From NCBI GenBank assembly GCA_964516325.1, contig CAZFAP010000025.1:1-37477 (forward strand): DNA of 37,477 nucleotides, read 5' to 3'. Source of the stretch: CAZFAP01 sp964516325 (GTDB lineage Bacteria > Auribacterota > JABMQX01). The position numbers and the translations under genes were made by a program. Shown one piece after another: positions 31,235 through 37,477 of the stretch (positions are counted from its first letter, which is position 1; each line of letters begins with the position of its first letter). The notes under the pieces were generated by a model. It was not told the origin of the DNA and did not search any database. It saw nothing but the letters and a program-made list of their open reading frames with translations.

Positions 31235-31300
31235 AATCGGTGCCGCGCGGCCAAGACCAGGAGCCCGGAGGTCTCTCGCAAAGCCGCCGAGCACGGAAAG
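31235..31300. repeat. Dispersed repeat, copy 2 (AATCGGYGCC...CGCAAAGCCGCC)
   Basis: AATCGGTGCCGCGCGGCCAA then GACCAGGA and CTCGCAAAGCCGCCGAGCAC. Same block order as 3741-3814 with substitutions and a different spacer. A CGCAGAT-type unit lies 40 bases to the right here and 3 bases to the left there. Confidence 0.65.
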
Positions 31301-31340
31301 TCAGGAGCGGTGGGCATGGTCGCTTTGGGGTGCTGTGGAA

Positions 31341-31375
31341 CCTATCTGCGTCCATCTACGGGCATCTGCGGTTCC
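31341..31375. repeat. CGCAGAT-type repeat unit
   Basis: CTATCTGCGTCCATCTACGG then GCATCTGCGGTTCC, matching units at 3707-3738 and 26079-26099. Confidence 0.65.
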
Positions 31376-31636
31376 ATCTTTCTCGCTACCGGGCTCCTGG
31401 CCCGTGCGGATCCGCCGCCGAAAACGGAGGACGGGCCGCGCCGTGCGACTTTTCATGGTCTCCGCGTGAACGAAGTTCATGAGCGACTGCGGCGAGTCCC
31501 CCGCGTAACTGAGGGATTACCCCACTCCCAGAGTTGCGGGCGCCCAAAGGAGGTGGTAGTATTCAAACCAGGGAAGCGCATGGTTTCCGCTCAGTTCGCC
31601 AAAATAGTTGACCTACTGGCCAAAAGGAGAATCATC

Positions 31637-32833
31637 ATGGGGCAAGACAAATATGCGAGTCTTTCTCGTCGTCAGTTTGTGAAAGGGGCTGCCGCAGCAA
31701 CAACTTTTCTCGTCGTGAAGCCGAAGTCGCTTTTCGGCACGTCAGCGAATTCGGCGCCGCAAATCGGACTGATGGCGTGCGGCGGGCGCGGTAGATTTGT
31801 CGGGCGATTCTTCCCCGAGCAGACCAACGCCAAAATTGTCGCCGCCGCCGACCCATTCCCCGACAGGCTCGAACTCGTCAAACGAATGTTCAAGCTCGAT
31901 GACTCCCGACTCTTCAAAGGTCTCGACGGATACAAGGAATTACTGAAGCTCGATATTGACGCCGCCGTCATAACCAGTCCTCCGTACTTTCACCCGGAGC
32001 AGGTCGCGGCAACCGTCGCCGCCAATAAGCACGTCTATCTCGCAAAGCCAGTGGCCGTTGACGTCCCCGGCTGCCAGAGCATTCTCGACAGCAGCAGAAA
32101 AGCCGACGGCAAACTGAGCTTCCTCGTGGATTTCCAGACGCGGTCGGATCCGTTTTTCATCGAAGCCGCGAAGCGTGTCCACGAAGGCGCCATAGGCGTT
32201 CCCGTCTGCGGGCAAATCTTCTACCAGACCAGCCGTCTCGGCCGCCAGGACAAGCCCGGCATGTCAGCCGGGGAAGCCCGACTCCGCAACTGGGTCTTCG
32301 ACAAGATTCTTTCCGGCGACATCATCGTGGAGCAGAATATCCATGTGCTCGACGTCTCCAACTGGTATCTCAACTCCCATCCGATCAAAGCCTACGGGAC
32401 GGGCGGGCGAAAAGCACGCGCCGACGTCGGCGATTGCTGGGACCATTTCATCGTCATCTTCTGGTATCCGAACGACGTGCGGATTGACTTCAGCTCCAGC
32501 CAGTTCCTCGAGGGATTCCACGACATGTGCATGCGGGTTTACGGCGCCATCGGAACCGTGGACTCCCATTACGGCGGTCCCGTGAAAATCACCGGACAGA
32601 AGCCCTGGGACGGCGGCGACACCGCGAACATTTACGCTGACGGCGCCATCACCAACGTCAAGAATTTCGTCAAAAGCATGGAGACCGGCAAATATCTCAA
32701 CAACGCTGCCGACTCCGTGCGGAGCAATCTGACGAGCATTCTCGGTCGCATGGCTGCATATTCCGAAGAGTTGATCACCTGGGAAGAGATGCTCCAGACT
32801 AACGAGAAGCTGGACACGGAAGTCCGCCTGTAG
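31637..32833 (+). CDS. Tat-exported Gfo/Idh/MocA-family oxidoreductase
   Basis: 398 residues. A twin-arginine signal (S10-R-R-Q-F-V-K16 followed by a hydrophobic AAAATTFLVV) predicts folded export with its cofactor. The mature protein has a Rossmann start (IGLMACGGRGRFVGRF), VAAADPFPDR, an ITSPPYFHPEQV segment and AKPVAVDVPG in place of the usual EKP, fitting NAD(P)-dependent sugar or inositol dehydrogenases. ATG 31637 is chosen for AAGGAG 8 bases upstream and because it puts the Tat motif at the N-terminus. Exported Gfo/Idh proteins are abundant in Planctomycetota and Verrucomicrobiota. The next gene (GH130) points to oligosaccharide breakdown; exact substrate unknown. Confidence 0.9.
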   Translation: MGQDKYASLSRRQFVKGAAAATTFLVVKPKSLFGTSANSAPQIGLMACGGRGRFVGRFFPEQTNAKIVAAADPFPDRLELVKRMFKLDDSRLFKGLDGYKELLKLDIDAAVITSPPYFHPEQVAATVAANKHVYLAKPVAVDVPGCQSILDSSRKADGKLSFLVDFQTRSDPFFIEAAKRVHEGAIGVPVCGQIFYQTSRLGRQDKPGMSAGEARLRNWVFDKILSGDIIVEQNIHVLDVSNWYLNSHPIKAYGTGGRKARADVGDCWDHFIVIFWYPNDVRIDFSSSQFLEGFHDMCMRVYGAIGTVDSHYGGPVKITGQKPWDGGDTANIYADGAITNVKNFVKSMETGKYLNNAADSVRSNLTSILGRMAAYSEELITWEEMLQTNEKLDTEVRL

Positions 32834-32840
32834 CCAACTC

Positions 32841-32870
32841 AACTTTGCGGCCTCTGCGCCCTTTGCGGTG
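32841..32870. repeat. CGCAGAG-like repeat unit after the Gfo/Idh gene
   Basis: AACTTTGCGGCCTCTGCGCC followed by CTTTGCGGTG, a variant of the CGCAGAG/GCAAAG units, eight bases after the stop codon. Confidence 0.5.
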
Positions 32871-32915
32871 AGTCCTGCTCCGTCGAGAGGGCAAGGCACG
32901 CAGGGGAGGATGATC

Positions 32916-33332
32916 GTGCCATCCACTTTCTATCCCTTTGACCCAAAAAAGCCGAAGGAAATTGTCCGTCGCTATAAGGGGAATCCCATCCTGACGGGTG
33001 CGGATTTTCCGGGCGACATCACGTGGGTTTTCAACGGCGGCGTCGTGAAGGACAAGGGGCGGTACATCATGGTCTGCCGGGTGGAAGATTCGGCTCTTTA
33101 CGCCTACATGTGGGTTGCGGATAGCGACGATGGTTTTCACTTCAGGCCGCGTCCTGCGCCGGTGAGAGTACCGCACGAAAACCCCGAGTACCAGGAATAT
33201 TCGCATCGAACCTATTTCGACCCACGAATCACCAAGCTCGACGGAGTTTTCTACGTCGTCCACGCCGCGCACAGCAAGCATACCTGTCGGCTGGGGCTTT
33301 TCCGGACGACAAATTTCAACGATTTCGAATAG
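32916..33332 (+). CDS. GH130-like glycoside phosphorylase/hydrolase, N-terminal part (ends at in-frame TAG)
   Basis: 138 residues from a GTG at 32916 (GGAGG six bases upstream; an ATG at 32910 is too close to that site). NPILTGADFPGDITWVFNGG, YIMVCRVEDS and YFDPRITKLDGVFYVVHAA are typical of the five-bladed beta-propeller of GH130 mannooligosaccharide phosphorylases and relatives. The frame stops at TAG (33330-33332) after NFNDFE, exactly where family members continue. The remainder of the fold is encoded in the same frame immediately after. Either the gene is a recent pseudogene, the base is an error, or the stop is read through. Confidence 0.8.
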   Translation: MPSTFYPFDPKKPKEIVRRYKGNPILTGADFPGDITWVFNGGVVKDKGRYIMVCRVEDSALYAYMWVADSDDGFHFRPRPAPVRVPHENPEYQEYSHRTYFDPRITKLDGVFYVVHAAHSKHTCRLGLFRTTNFNDFE

Positions 33333-33875
33333 ATGGGATGCATTTCACAGCCGGATAATCGGAACGGACTTCTCTTCCCTGAAAAGGTTAGAGGGCAATA
33401 CGCGCGGCTTGACCGGCCGAACATCGGAGGCGGCGGCGAGGGCGACATCTGGATTTCCCATTCGCCCGACCTGATTCATTGGGGAAGGAGCAAATGCGTC
33501 ATTCGCAGAGAGGATTTCCGTTGGGCGTGGAAGAAAATCGGCCCGGGGGCAGTTCCCATCCGCACGAATGACGGCTGGCTAACCATCTTCCACGGCGTCC
33601 GCACGCAGTGCGCCCAGCACTATGTCTATCAGCTCGGCGTCTTCCTCCTTGACCTCGACGACCCGTCCAAAGTCGTCGCAAAAGCAGAACGAGCCATCCT
33701 GATTCCGCAGATGGATTACGAACTGAACGGCCAGACGCCCAGCGTCATCTTCACGAACGCCGCCATCCTCGAAGATGATGGCTCCGTCAAGATTTACTAT
33801 GGCGCGGCAGACTCCGTGCAGTGCGTCGGCCTTTTGACCCTCGACGAGCTTCTTGACGCCTGCTACAACAAATGA
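33333..33875 (+). CDS. GH130-like enzyme, C-terminal part
   Basis: 180 residues in the same frame as the preceding part, starting at an ATG directly after the TAG. MGCISQPDNRNGLLFPEKV, YARLDRPNIGGGGEGDIWIS, GPGAVPIRTNDGWLTIFHGV and the ILEDDGSVKIYYGAADSVQCV segment complete the GH130 propeller. No ribosome binding site precedes the ATG, so separate translation would depend on reinitiation at TAGATG. Most simply the two parts are one broken gene. Confidence 0.8.
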   Translation: MGCISQPDNRNGLLFPEKVRGQYARLDRPNIGGGGEGDIWISHSPDLIHWGRSKCVIRREDFRWAWKKIGPGAVPIRTNDGWLTIFHGVRTQCAQHYVYQLGVFLLDLDDPSKVVAKAERAILIPQMDYELNGQTPSVIFTNAAILEDDGSVKIYYGAADSVQCVGLLTLDELLDACYNK

Positions 33876-34292
33876 AGCTCTCTTGCTGCGCTCGGGAGCC
33901 GGAAGCCGTCCGCTACGCCGTCGTGACCCTGTCCGGAGCGAAAAGCGCTGCTTGCGGGTGGCATCGGAGCACGGCGCGGGCCAATTTGCTTTTGTTGAAC
34001 ACGGCTTTTCCGATCACAAACCGGGTGCGGCTGTATTTCAGTTGGTGATCCTGTGACATGGTCCCCGAGCCTGCGGGCTGAGGCGCGACTATCTCACGGT
34101 TCTCGGCAGCGGGACAGTTGCGGCAAGGCCGTCGCTTGAGCTTTGCCGGGCTTCCGTGTCGCCGCTGGCGCCACTTCAGCTGGTGGTCAACGAAGGGCCG
34201 CAACCTGCCTCAGCTCCGTCTTCGGCGGGGGCTTCTCGACCAAAGGATTCATCCATCCGCCCGCTAAAATACAGCCACACCCCACAAACCCT
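33876..34292. other. Intergenic region, nothing recognised
   Basis: No frame with a family signature or a convincing start on either strand. GC-rich with mild inverted repeats; no known repeat unit of the window appears. Confidence 0.5.
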
Positions 34293-34322
34293 TTGTTCAG
34301 GTCGCCATTTGCATGTTATGAT
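34293..34322 (+). promoter_or_regulatory. Possible promoter upstream of tRNA-Arg
   Basis: TTGTTC (34293-34298), 18-base spacer, TATGAT (34317-34322), about 128 bases before the tRNA. The only plausible sigma-70-like pair in this gap. Confidence 0.3.
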
Positions 34323-34450
34323 ATGAACAGAAAGCTCGAGACTGGACCGCAGGGGACGGCAGCGCCTCATAGCACTGAGGCGTCAACAGCCACCGCGGTA
34401 GATTAGGCGTCTGGATTGCCGTCGTCGCCTGCAAGAAGTTCCGTCTTGGT

Positions 34451-34524
34451 GCGCCCATAGCTCAACTGGATAGAGTGACGGACTACGAATCCGTAGGCTG
34501 CAGGTTCGATTCCTGCTGGGCGCA
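34451..34524 (+). tRNA. tRNA-Arg (ACG), CCA not encoded
   Basis: 74 nt: acceptor GCGCCCA / TGGGCGC, D arm GCTC...GAGT, anticodon arm ACGGA-CTACGAA-TCCGT, T arm GCAGG-TTCGATT-CCTGC, discriminator A. The anticodon ACG would be edited to ICG and read CGU/CGC/CGA. CCA is not in the DNA, unlike the tRNA-Val gene of this window. A CTTTTCTTTTTCTC tract follows and may terminate transcription. Confidence 0.95.
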
Positions 34525-34660
34525 CTTTTCTTTTTCTCACGCTGTGAATCAATCGGAGACCCTGCCGCGCTTGTTCCACTGCAAAGCTCAGAATAGTCTC
34601 CTCGTGTCCTGTCCCATGTATGGCCTGCGAAAGTCTTCGAGCCGCGCTAACCGGGATTAT

Positions 34661-35200
34661 TCATAAATTCAAAGAATTTCTGCCTAACTCATTGCAGTCC
34701 ACGCTATTATGGCGATGGGGCTGAAAACTTTTATTTTGCAGGAGACACATGCCGCTTCGTAGCCGTTCGATTTTCTCTCGGACCGTTCTTTCGGCGGTTG
34801 ACACCCGGGCGCGAGGGTGTTGACCCAGATAGGCATTTTGTTTCTCGACCAGTCGCTCCACGCACCGCAGCTTGTCCGCGCGGGCGGCGGGCAGCTCATT
34901 CGGCCCCGGCGGGTTGAACCCCACAGCCCGTGCGCCGAGGGGAACGACATCCCCGGCGCCCACCTCGGCTCCGGTCGAGAACGCGAGGAACTGTATCCTG
35001 TGTGTCCCCGCTGTCAGGTACACCCTCTGCCAGAGCGGTTTCGCTATCCCCTGGGGATCCGGTGAGTTGGGGTACTTCGTATGGTTCTTGCATTTGATGC
35101 TCCATGCGTCGTCGCGCAGATGCGATTGGAAGGTCCTGGTCCATCCGCCGTCGAGCCCGACGATTGAGCGGACTTCAGAGCTGCCCGGTGACCTTTTCGC
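34661..35200 (-). pseudogene. Decayed C-terminal domain in frame with the DUF1080 gene
   Basis: The same reading frame as the DUF1080 gene stays open from the codon after a TAG (35203-35201) down to a stop at 34661, about 179 codons. It contains GLDGGWTRTFQSHLRDDAWS, WQRVYLTAGTHRIQFLAFST and VERLVEKQNAYLG segments that look like genuine protein (a beta-rich, PA14-like or carbohydrate-binding type stretch, then a helix). There is no good start of its own; an ATG-equivalent at 35023 lacks a ribosome binding site. It is probably the remnant of a larger exported protein. Function unknown. Confidence 0.4.
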
Positions 35201-35299
35201 CTACCTGAGGAGCTTCGGACGAAGCGGTCTGATGACTTTTGGACGCGGCGGCCTGATGACGGGCTCTCGGGGAACCGGCCTGATCATTCTCGGGCGTGG

Positions 35300-36067
35300 T
35301 CACGGAATGACTATTGGGCGACCCGGCGGGGCCGGTTTGATCACCGGCGGAGGACCAAGCGGCTTTAGCAAGACTTTCGGTGGAGGAACAGGTTCCCGTA
35401 TGATCTCCTTTGGCCCGATGGGGCGGATTAGAATATTTCGGTAGTCAATGGAGCTGAGGCGTCCCTGCAGCATGAGGGGACCGGGGGTGCCTTCCGCGCC
35501 AGGCAGGGCGTGCGCGGTAACTCCGTCCAGTTCCACGTCGTCAATGATTTTCCTGCCATTGTGGACGACGGTAATGCGTGCTTTCTTCACGGGTCGGCCT
35601 TTTTCGTCGAGCCGTGCCTGGCGGAAAAGGATGTCGTAAGTCTGCCACTCCCCGGCGGGTTTCGAAGCGTTCACTTTCGGGACCGCCTGGCCATAGATGG
35701 CTCCGCACATCCCCGCGCTCTTTCCTTGCTCATAGGAGTCCGCCACCTGGACCTCGTACCGCCCCTGGAGATAAACGCCGCTGTTGCCTCCTTCCGGTAC
35801 TTTGAATTCGATATGCAACTGGCAATCACCGAATTTCTCGACGGTGCAGATGTCCGTGCCGCCGGCGTCGCGCGTGAACACGTTGTGAAGAACACCCGCC
35901 ACGGGGCTCCAGCTCTGCCGTCCATCGAGATTGCGGAGCCTCGACCCCTCCAAATCCTTCCCATTGAACAGGCGAATCCATCCACCCACCTCGGCGCCGC
36001 AAATACCGCCGGCAAGAAGGCACCCTAAGACGATCACCGCCAGCCAGCACAACCTTCTCATTCCCAT
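35300..36067 (-). CDS. Exported DUF1080 (3-keto-disaccharide hydrolase-like) protein with proline-rich tail
   Basis: 255 residues from the ATG at 36067, which follows AAAGGAGGG. A signal peptide (about 4-25, ending near GICGAEVGG) precedes the DUF1080 beta-sandwich: WIRLFNGKDLEGSRLRN, EKFGDCQLHIEFKVPEGGNSGVYLQGRYEVQV, WQTYDILFRQARLDEKGR and the C-terminal VTAHALPGAEGTPGPLMLQG then IDYRNILIRPI. The domain is a lipase/concanavalin-like fold, known members hydrolysing 3-keto-glycosides made by Gfo/Idh-type enzymes, so the nearby Tat-exported oxidoreductase may be related in function. After the domain a tail of P/V/I repeats (PPPKVLLKPLGPPP) ends at TGA; see the finding on continuation. Confidence 0.85.
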   Translation of the reverse strand: MGMRRLCWLAVIVLGCLLAGGICGAEVGGWIRLFNGKDLEGSRLRNLDGRQSWSPVAGVLHNVFTRDAGGTDICTVEKFGDCQLHIEFKVPEGGNSGVYLQGRYEVQVADSYEQGKSAGMCGAIYGQAVPKVNASKPAGEWQTYDILFRQARLDEKGRPVKKARITVVHNGRKIIDDVELDGVTAHALPGAEGTPGPLMLQGRLSSIDYRNILIRPIGPKEIIREPVPPPKVLLKPLGPPPVIKPAPPGRPIVIP

Positions 36068-36282
36068 GTTGCCCTCCTTTTCTCCAACGTTCCGCGAAAG
36101 ATTGCTGTCTATTTTTTCATGTATCAGGGACACCGCACGATAACACAAGGTCGAATGCGATTGTAACAGGCTTTTTCGTTGTGGCCTGCGCTCAGAGCCG
36201 TGGTGTGTGCGAACGCTTGAGTGCCAGCCAGAAAGCGCATCGAAGCCTTTTCGGCTTCTCGGAAGAAATTCGTCTTCCTTAT
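36068..36282. other. Intergenic region between the DUF1080 gene and the transposase element
   Basis: Contains a small GAAGCC-TTTTC-GGCTTC stem-loop (36242-36258) close to the left end of the mobile element. No gene or clear promoter seen. Confidence 0.45.
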
Positions 36283-36300
36283 AATCTGGGGACACCATAC
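36283..36300. repeat. Left inverted end of the transposase element
   Basis: AATCTGGGGACACCATAC, immediately following the transposase stop (36303-36301) in the direction of reading. Confidence 0.75.
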
Positions 36301-36969
36301 TCATTTGTGGCCGGTCTTTGGCTTTCGCCCGGGCTTCTTTGTCCGCAGGACTCGTCCCAGCGCCTTTTCAAGCTGTTCGATGAACGGCGCACTGCCTAAG
36401 GGCCGGCCGGTCCGTTCGTGACAACCCAGCAGTCGGACATCCTCCTCGTCCGACCCCTCTGCCAGGAAGGCACGCCAGTCGGCCACCCGTTCCAACAGCG
36501 CCGACACCGACGCCAACCGGTCGTCCTTGCTCACCACGTGCGCCCGAGCACTGGAGAACCGCCACCGCCAGGCGACCCGACACAACTTCGCCCGAACCGG
36601 ATTCAGTTCTACATACCGGGCTGCCCTCATCAGGTACTTCTCGTCCATTGGGAAGGAGGCAAATCGCCCCGGCCACAGATGCCCCCGCCACCCCTCGCGG
36701 AAATTGATCCGTCGGCTGTACCGTCGGTGCGCCTCCCCCAGCGCCCGACGCAAGCCGTCCTCCGATGCGGGCACGACAATCAGGTGCACGTGGTTGGGCA
36801 TCAGACAATACGCCCACACCTCCACCCCGCAACGACGACACCACTCCGCCATCAGCTCGACATAGCCAGCGTAGTGTGCCTCGCCGAAGAATGTCTCCTG
36901 ACGCCGGTTTCCTCGGTGCGTGATATGGTGCGCAATACCGGGAACCACCATTCTTGCCAATCGTGCCAT
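36301..36969 (-). CDS. REP-associated tyrosine (Y1) transposase
   Basis: 222 residues. GIAHHITHRGNRRQETFF at the start, the HUH metal motif in MPNHVHLIVVP (about 57-67), a segment RRALGEAHRRYSRRIN carrying the candidate catalytic tyrosine, and GRFASFPMDEKYLMRAARYVELNPVRAKL define the TnpA-REP/Y1 family, which cuts single-stranded DNA at REP-type hairpins. The protein is full length with intact motifs, so it may be active. The C-terminal RTKKPGRKPKTGHK is basic. It is flanked by the 18-base inverted ends. No other copy of the ends is seen in the window. Confidence 0.9.
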   Translation of the reverse strand: MARLARMVVPGIAHHITHRGNRRQETFFGEAHYAGYVELMAEWCRRCGVEVWAYCLMPNHVHLIVVPASEDGLRRALGEAHRRYSRRINFREGWRGHLWPGRFASFPMDEKYLMRAARYVELNPVRAKLCRVAWRWRFSSARAHVVSKDDRLASVSALLERVADWRAFLAEGSDEEDVRLLGCHERTGRPLGSAPFIEQLEKALGRVLRTKKPGRKPKTGHK

Positions 36970-37016
36970 AGACCCACTCTCAACGTCCCCGACGACACCG
37001 TCAACAACAGAGATAT

Positions 37017-37034
37017 GTATGATGTCCCCAGATT
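37017..37034. repeat. Right inverted end of the transposase element
   Basis: GTATGATGTCCCCAGATT; one mismatch to the inverted left end. Confidence 0.75.
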
Positions 37035-37084
37035 AGATAATGAAACGGTGACGATCGCGGTGCCAGGGCTGCCGCGTTCCTCCT

Positions 37085-37477
37085 TCAGGGAGCTTCCACA
37101 ACCCGGTAAAAGCGCTGGCGAACGAGCCACGGCGGCGAGAGCGTCCCTGCTGTGCCGTCGTCGAGCCACGATGTCGTGGTATCGCCAGCGGGGGCGACGC
37201 TCAAGGCGGCGGGATACCAGGCAGAGAGGTCATAGGACCAATACACGTCGTAGCTTGCGCCTCCGACGCTGCTCCATGTTAGTTTCATTTCCGATGGATT
37301 TTCACCGGTCCCAAGCGTGATTATGCTGAACTCGTGTGCGCCGATGTCCGGGAGAAGCGCCGTGCCTCCGAACTGAATCCGTCTCCTGCCCCTGACATCT
37401 GTTCGGCCAAGCAGCTCGTGCTGTGTTCCCGCGTCTATGCAGGACGAGCCTGGCCGCAGCCGGAAGTCCCCTGCGCC
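37085..37477 (-). CDS. C-terminal end of a parallel beta-helix, choice-of-anchor type surface protein (runs off the window)
   Basis: 131 residues, open to the window edge. It starts inside DFRLRPGSSCIDAGTQHELL, then DVRGRRRIQFGG and LLPDIGAHEF, the closing pattern of right-handed beta-helix repeat proteins in Planctomycetota and Lentisphaerota. The last 75 residues (KLTWSSVGGASYDVYWSYDL ... RQRFYRVVEAP) form a fibronectin-like beta domain typical of these proteins. Probably a large exported polysaccharide-binding or lyase-like protein; the catalytic part is outside the window. Confidence 0.8.
   Translation of the reverse strand, partial: GAGDFRLRPGSSCIDAGTQHELLGRTDVRGRRRIQFGGTALLPDIGAHEFSIITLGTGENPSEMKLTWSSVGGASYDVYWSYDLSAWYPAALSVAPAGDTTTSWLDDGTAGTLSPPWLVRQRFYRVVEAP

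Larger units (their letters stand above)
30863..31636. other. Intergenic region with repeat units, no gene
   Basis: 774 bases between tRNA-Val and the Gfo/Idh gene. Only short frames without family features occur. It holds the repeats at 30983-31012, 31235-31300 and 31341-31375 and a CCCGCC-TTT-GGCGGG palindrome near 31030. A frame continues upstream of the Gfo/Idh start, but the Tat signal and ribosome binding site place the start at 31637. Confidence 0.6.
36283..37034 (-). mobile_element. IS200/IS605-like (REP-associated tyrosine transposase) element
   Basis: 752 bases with matched ends: AATCTGGGGACACCATAC at 36283-36300 and its inverted copy GTATGATGTCCCCAGATT at 37017-37034, 17 of 18 bases equal. 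Between them lies a single transposase whose stop codon is next to the left end. Single-copy transposase plus conserved GGGGACA ends is characteristic of this class. Confidence 0.8.

Noticed and set aside
33330..33332. TAG reassigned to an amino acid throughout the genome
   Set aside because: The FtsX permease ends in TAG three bases before its partner ATPase, so TAG works as a stop here.
36068..36304. N-terminal extension of the DUF1080 protein to 36304
   Set aside because: It would precede a clean signal peptide and cross into the transposase end; AAAGGAGGG places the start at 36067.

Overview
The window looks like a piece of chromosome from an uncultured, free-living bacterium. The translation, RNA-decay and cofactor genes are bacterial. 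The right end carries family types common in Planctomycetota, Lentisphaerota, Verrucomicrobiota and related uncultured lineages: a Tat-exported Gfo/Idh oxidoreductase, a DUF1080 lipase/glycosidase-like protein, a GH130 enzyme and a parallel beta-helix protein ending in a 'PGSxCIDAGT...DIGAHEF' type tail. That placement is inference from family content, not a phylogeny.

Layout. (1) 1-3616, minus strand: an IscR-like Rrf2 regulator drives a sulfate-assimilation cluster (DUF2061 protein, [4Fe-4S] APS reductase, half-size TSUP permease, an unusual cytoplasmic ModA-like binding protein), followed by a partial threonine synthase. Two near-identical IscR-type operators control it. (2) 3617-4709: about 1.1 kb without a gene, filled with dispersed repeats, then a small RRM protein with a strong terminator. 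(3) 5244-11819, plus strand: a seven-gene transport cluster: FtsX-type permease, its ATPase, an exported membrane-anchored protein of unknown function, two divergent ModA-like lipoproteins, a ModB-like permease and a ModC-like ATPase. This is my best candidate for an undescribed system. (4) 30862 down to 11855, all minus strand: tRNA-Val, thrS, infC, rpmI, rplT, pheS, pheT, zapA, 6S RNA, rarA, 5-formyl-THF cyclo-ligase, rny, ymdB-like, xseA, xseB, dxs, nadK and a 2-oxoacid:ferredoxin oxidoreductase lacking a gamma subunit. (5) 30863-37477: a lower-density region with repeats, the Gfo/Idh gene, a GH130 gene split by an in-frame TAG, tRNA-Arg, a DUF1080 gene whose reading frame continues past two stops into a decayed domain, an IS200-like (REP-associated tyrosine transposase) element with matched ends, and the end of a beta-helix protein.

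The genes of block 4 are tightly packed, often with ATGA or TTGA overlaps, but the wider gaps near the ribosomal/tRNA-synthetase genes hold composite inverted repeats built from short units (ACAGGAT, CGCAGAT, CGCAGAG types). The same units recur in blocks 2 and 5. infC appears to start at AUU behind an exceptionally strong ribosome binding site, as in E. coli. A 6S RNA lies between zapA and the rarA/cyclo-ligase genes, close to its position in Proteobacteria.

Working together: block 1 reduces activated sulfate for cysteine synthesis and probably senses Fe-S or cysteine status. Block 3 is an envelope transport system of unknown substrate. Block 4 is growth machinery plus isoprenoid, NADP and ferredoxin metabolism. 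Block 5 is accessory carbohydrate metabolism undergoing decay.
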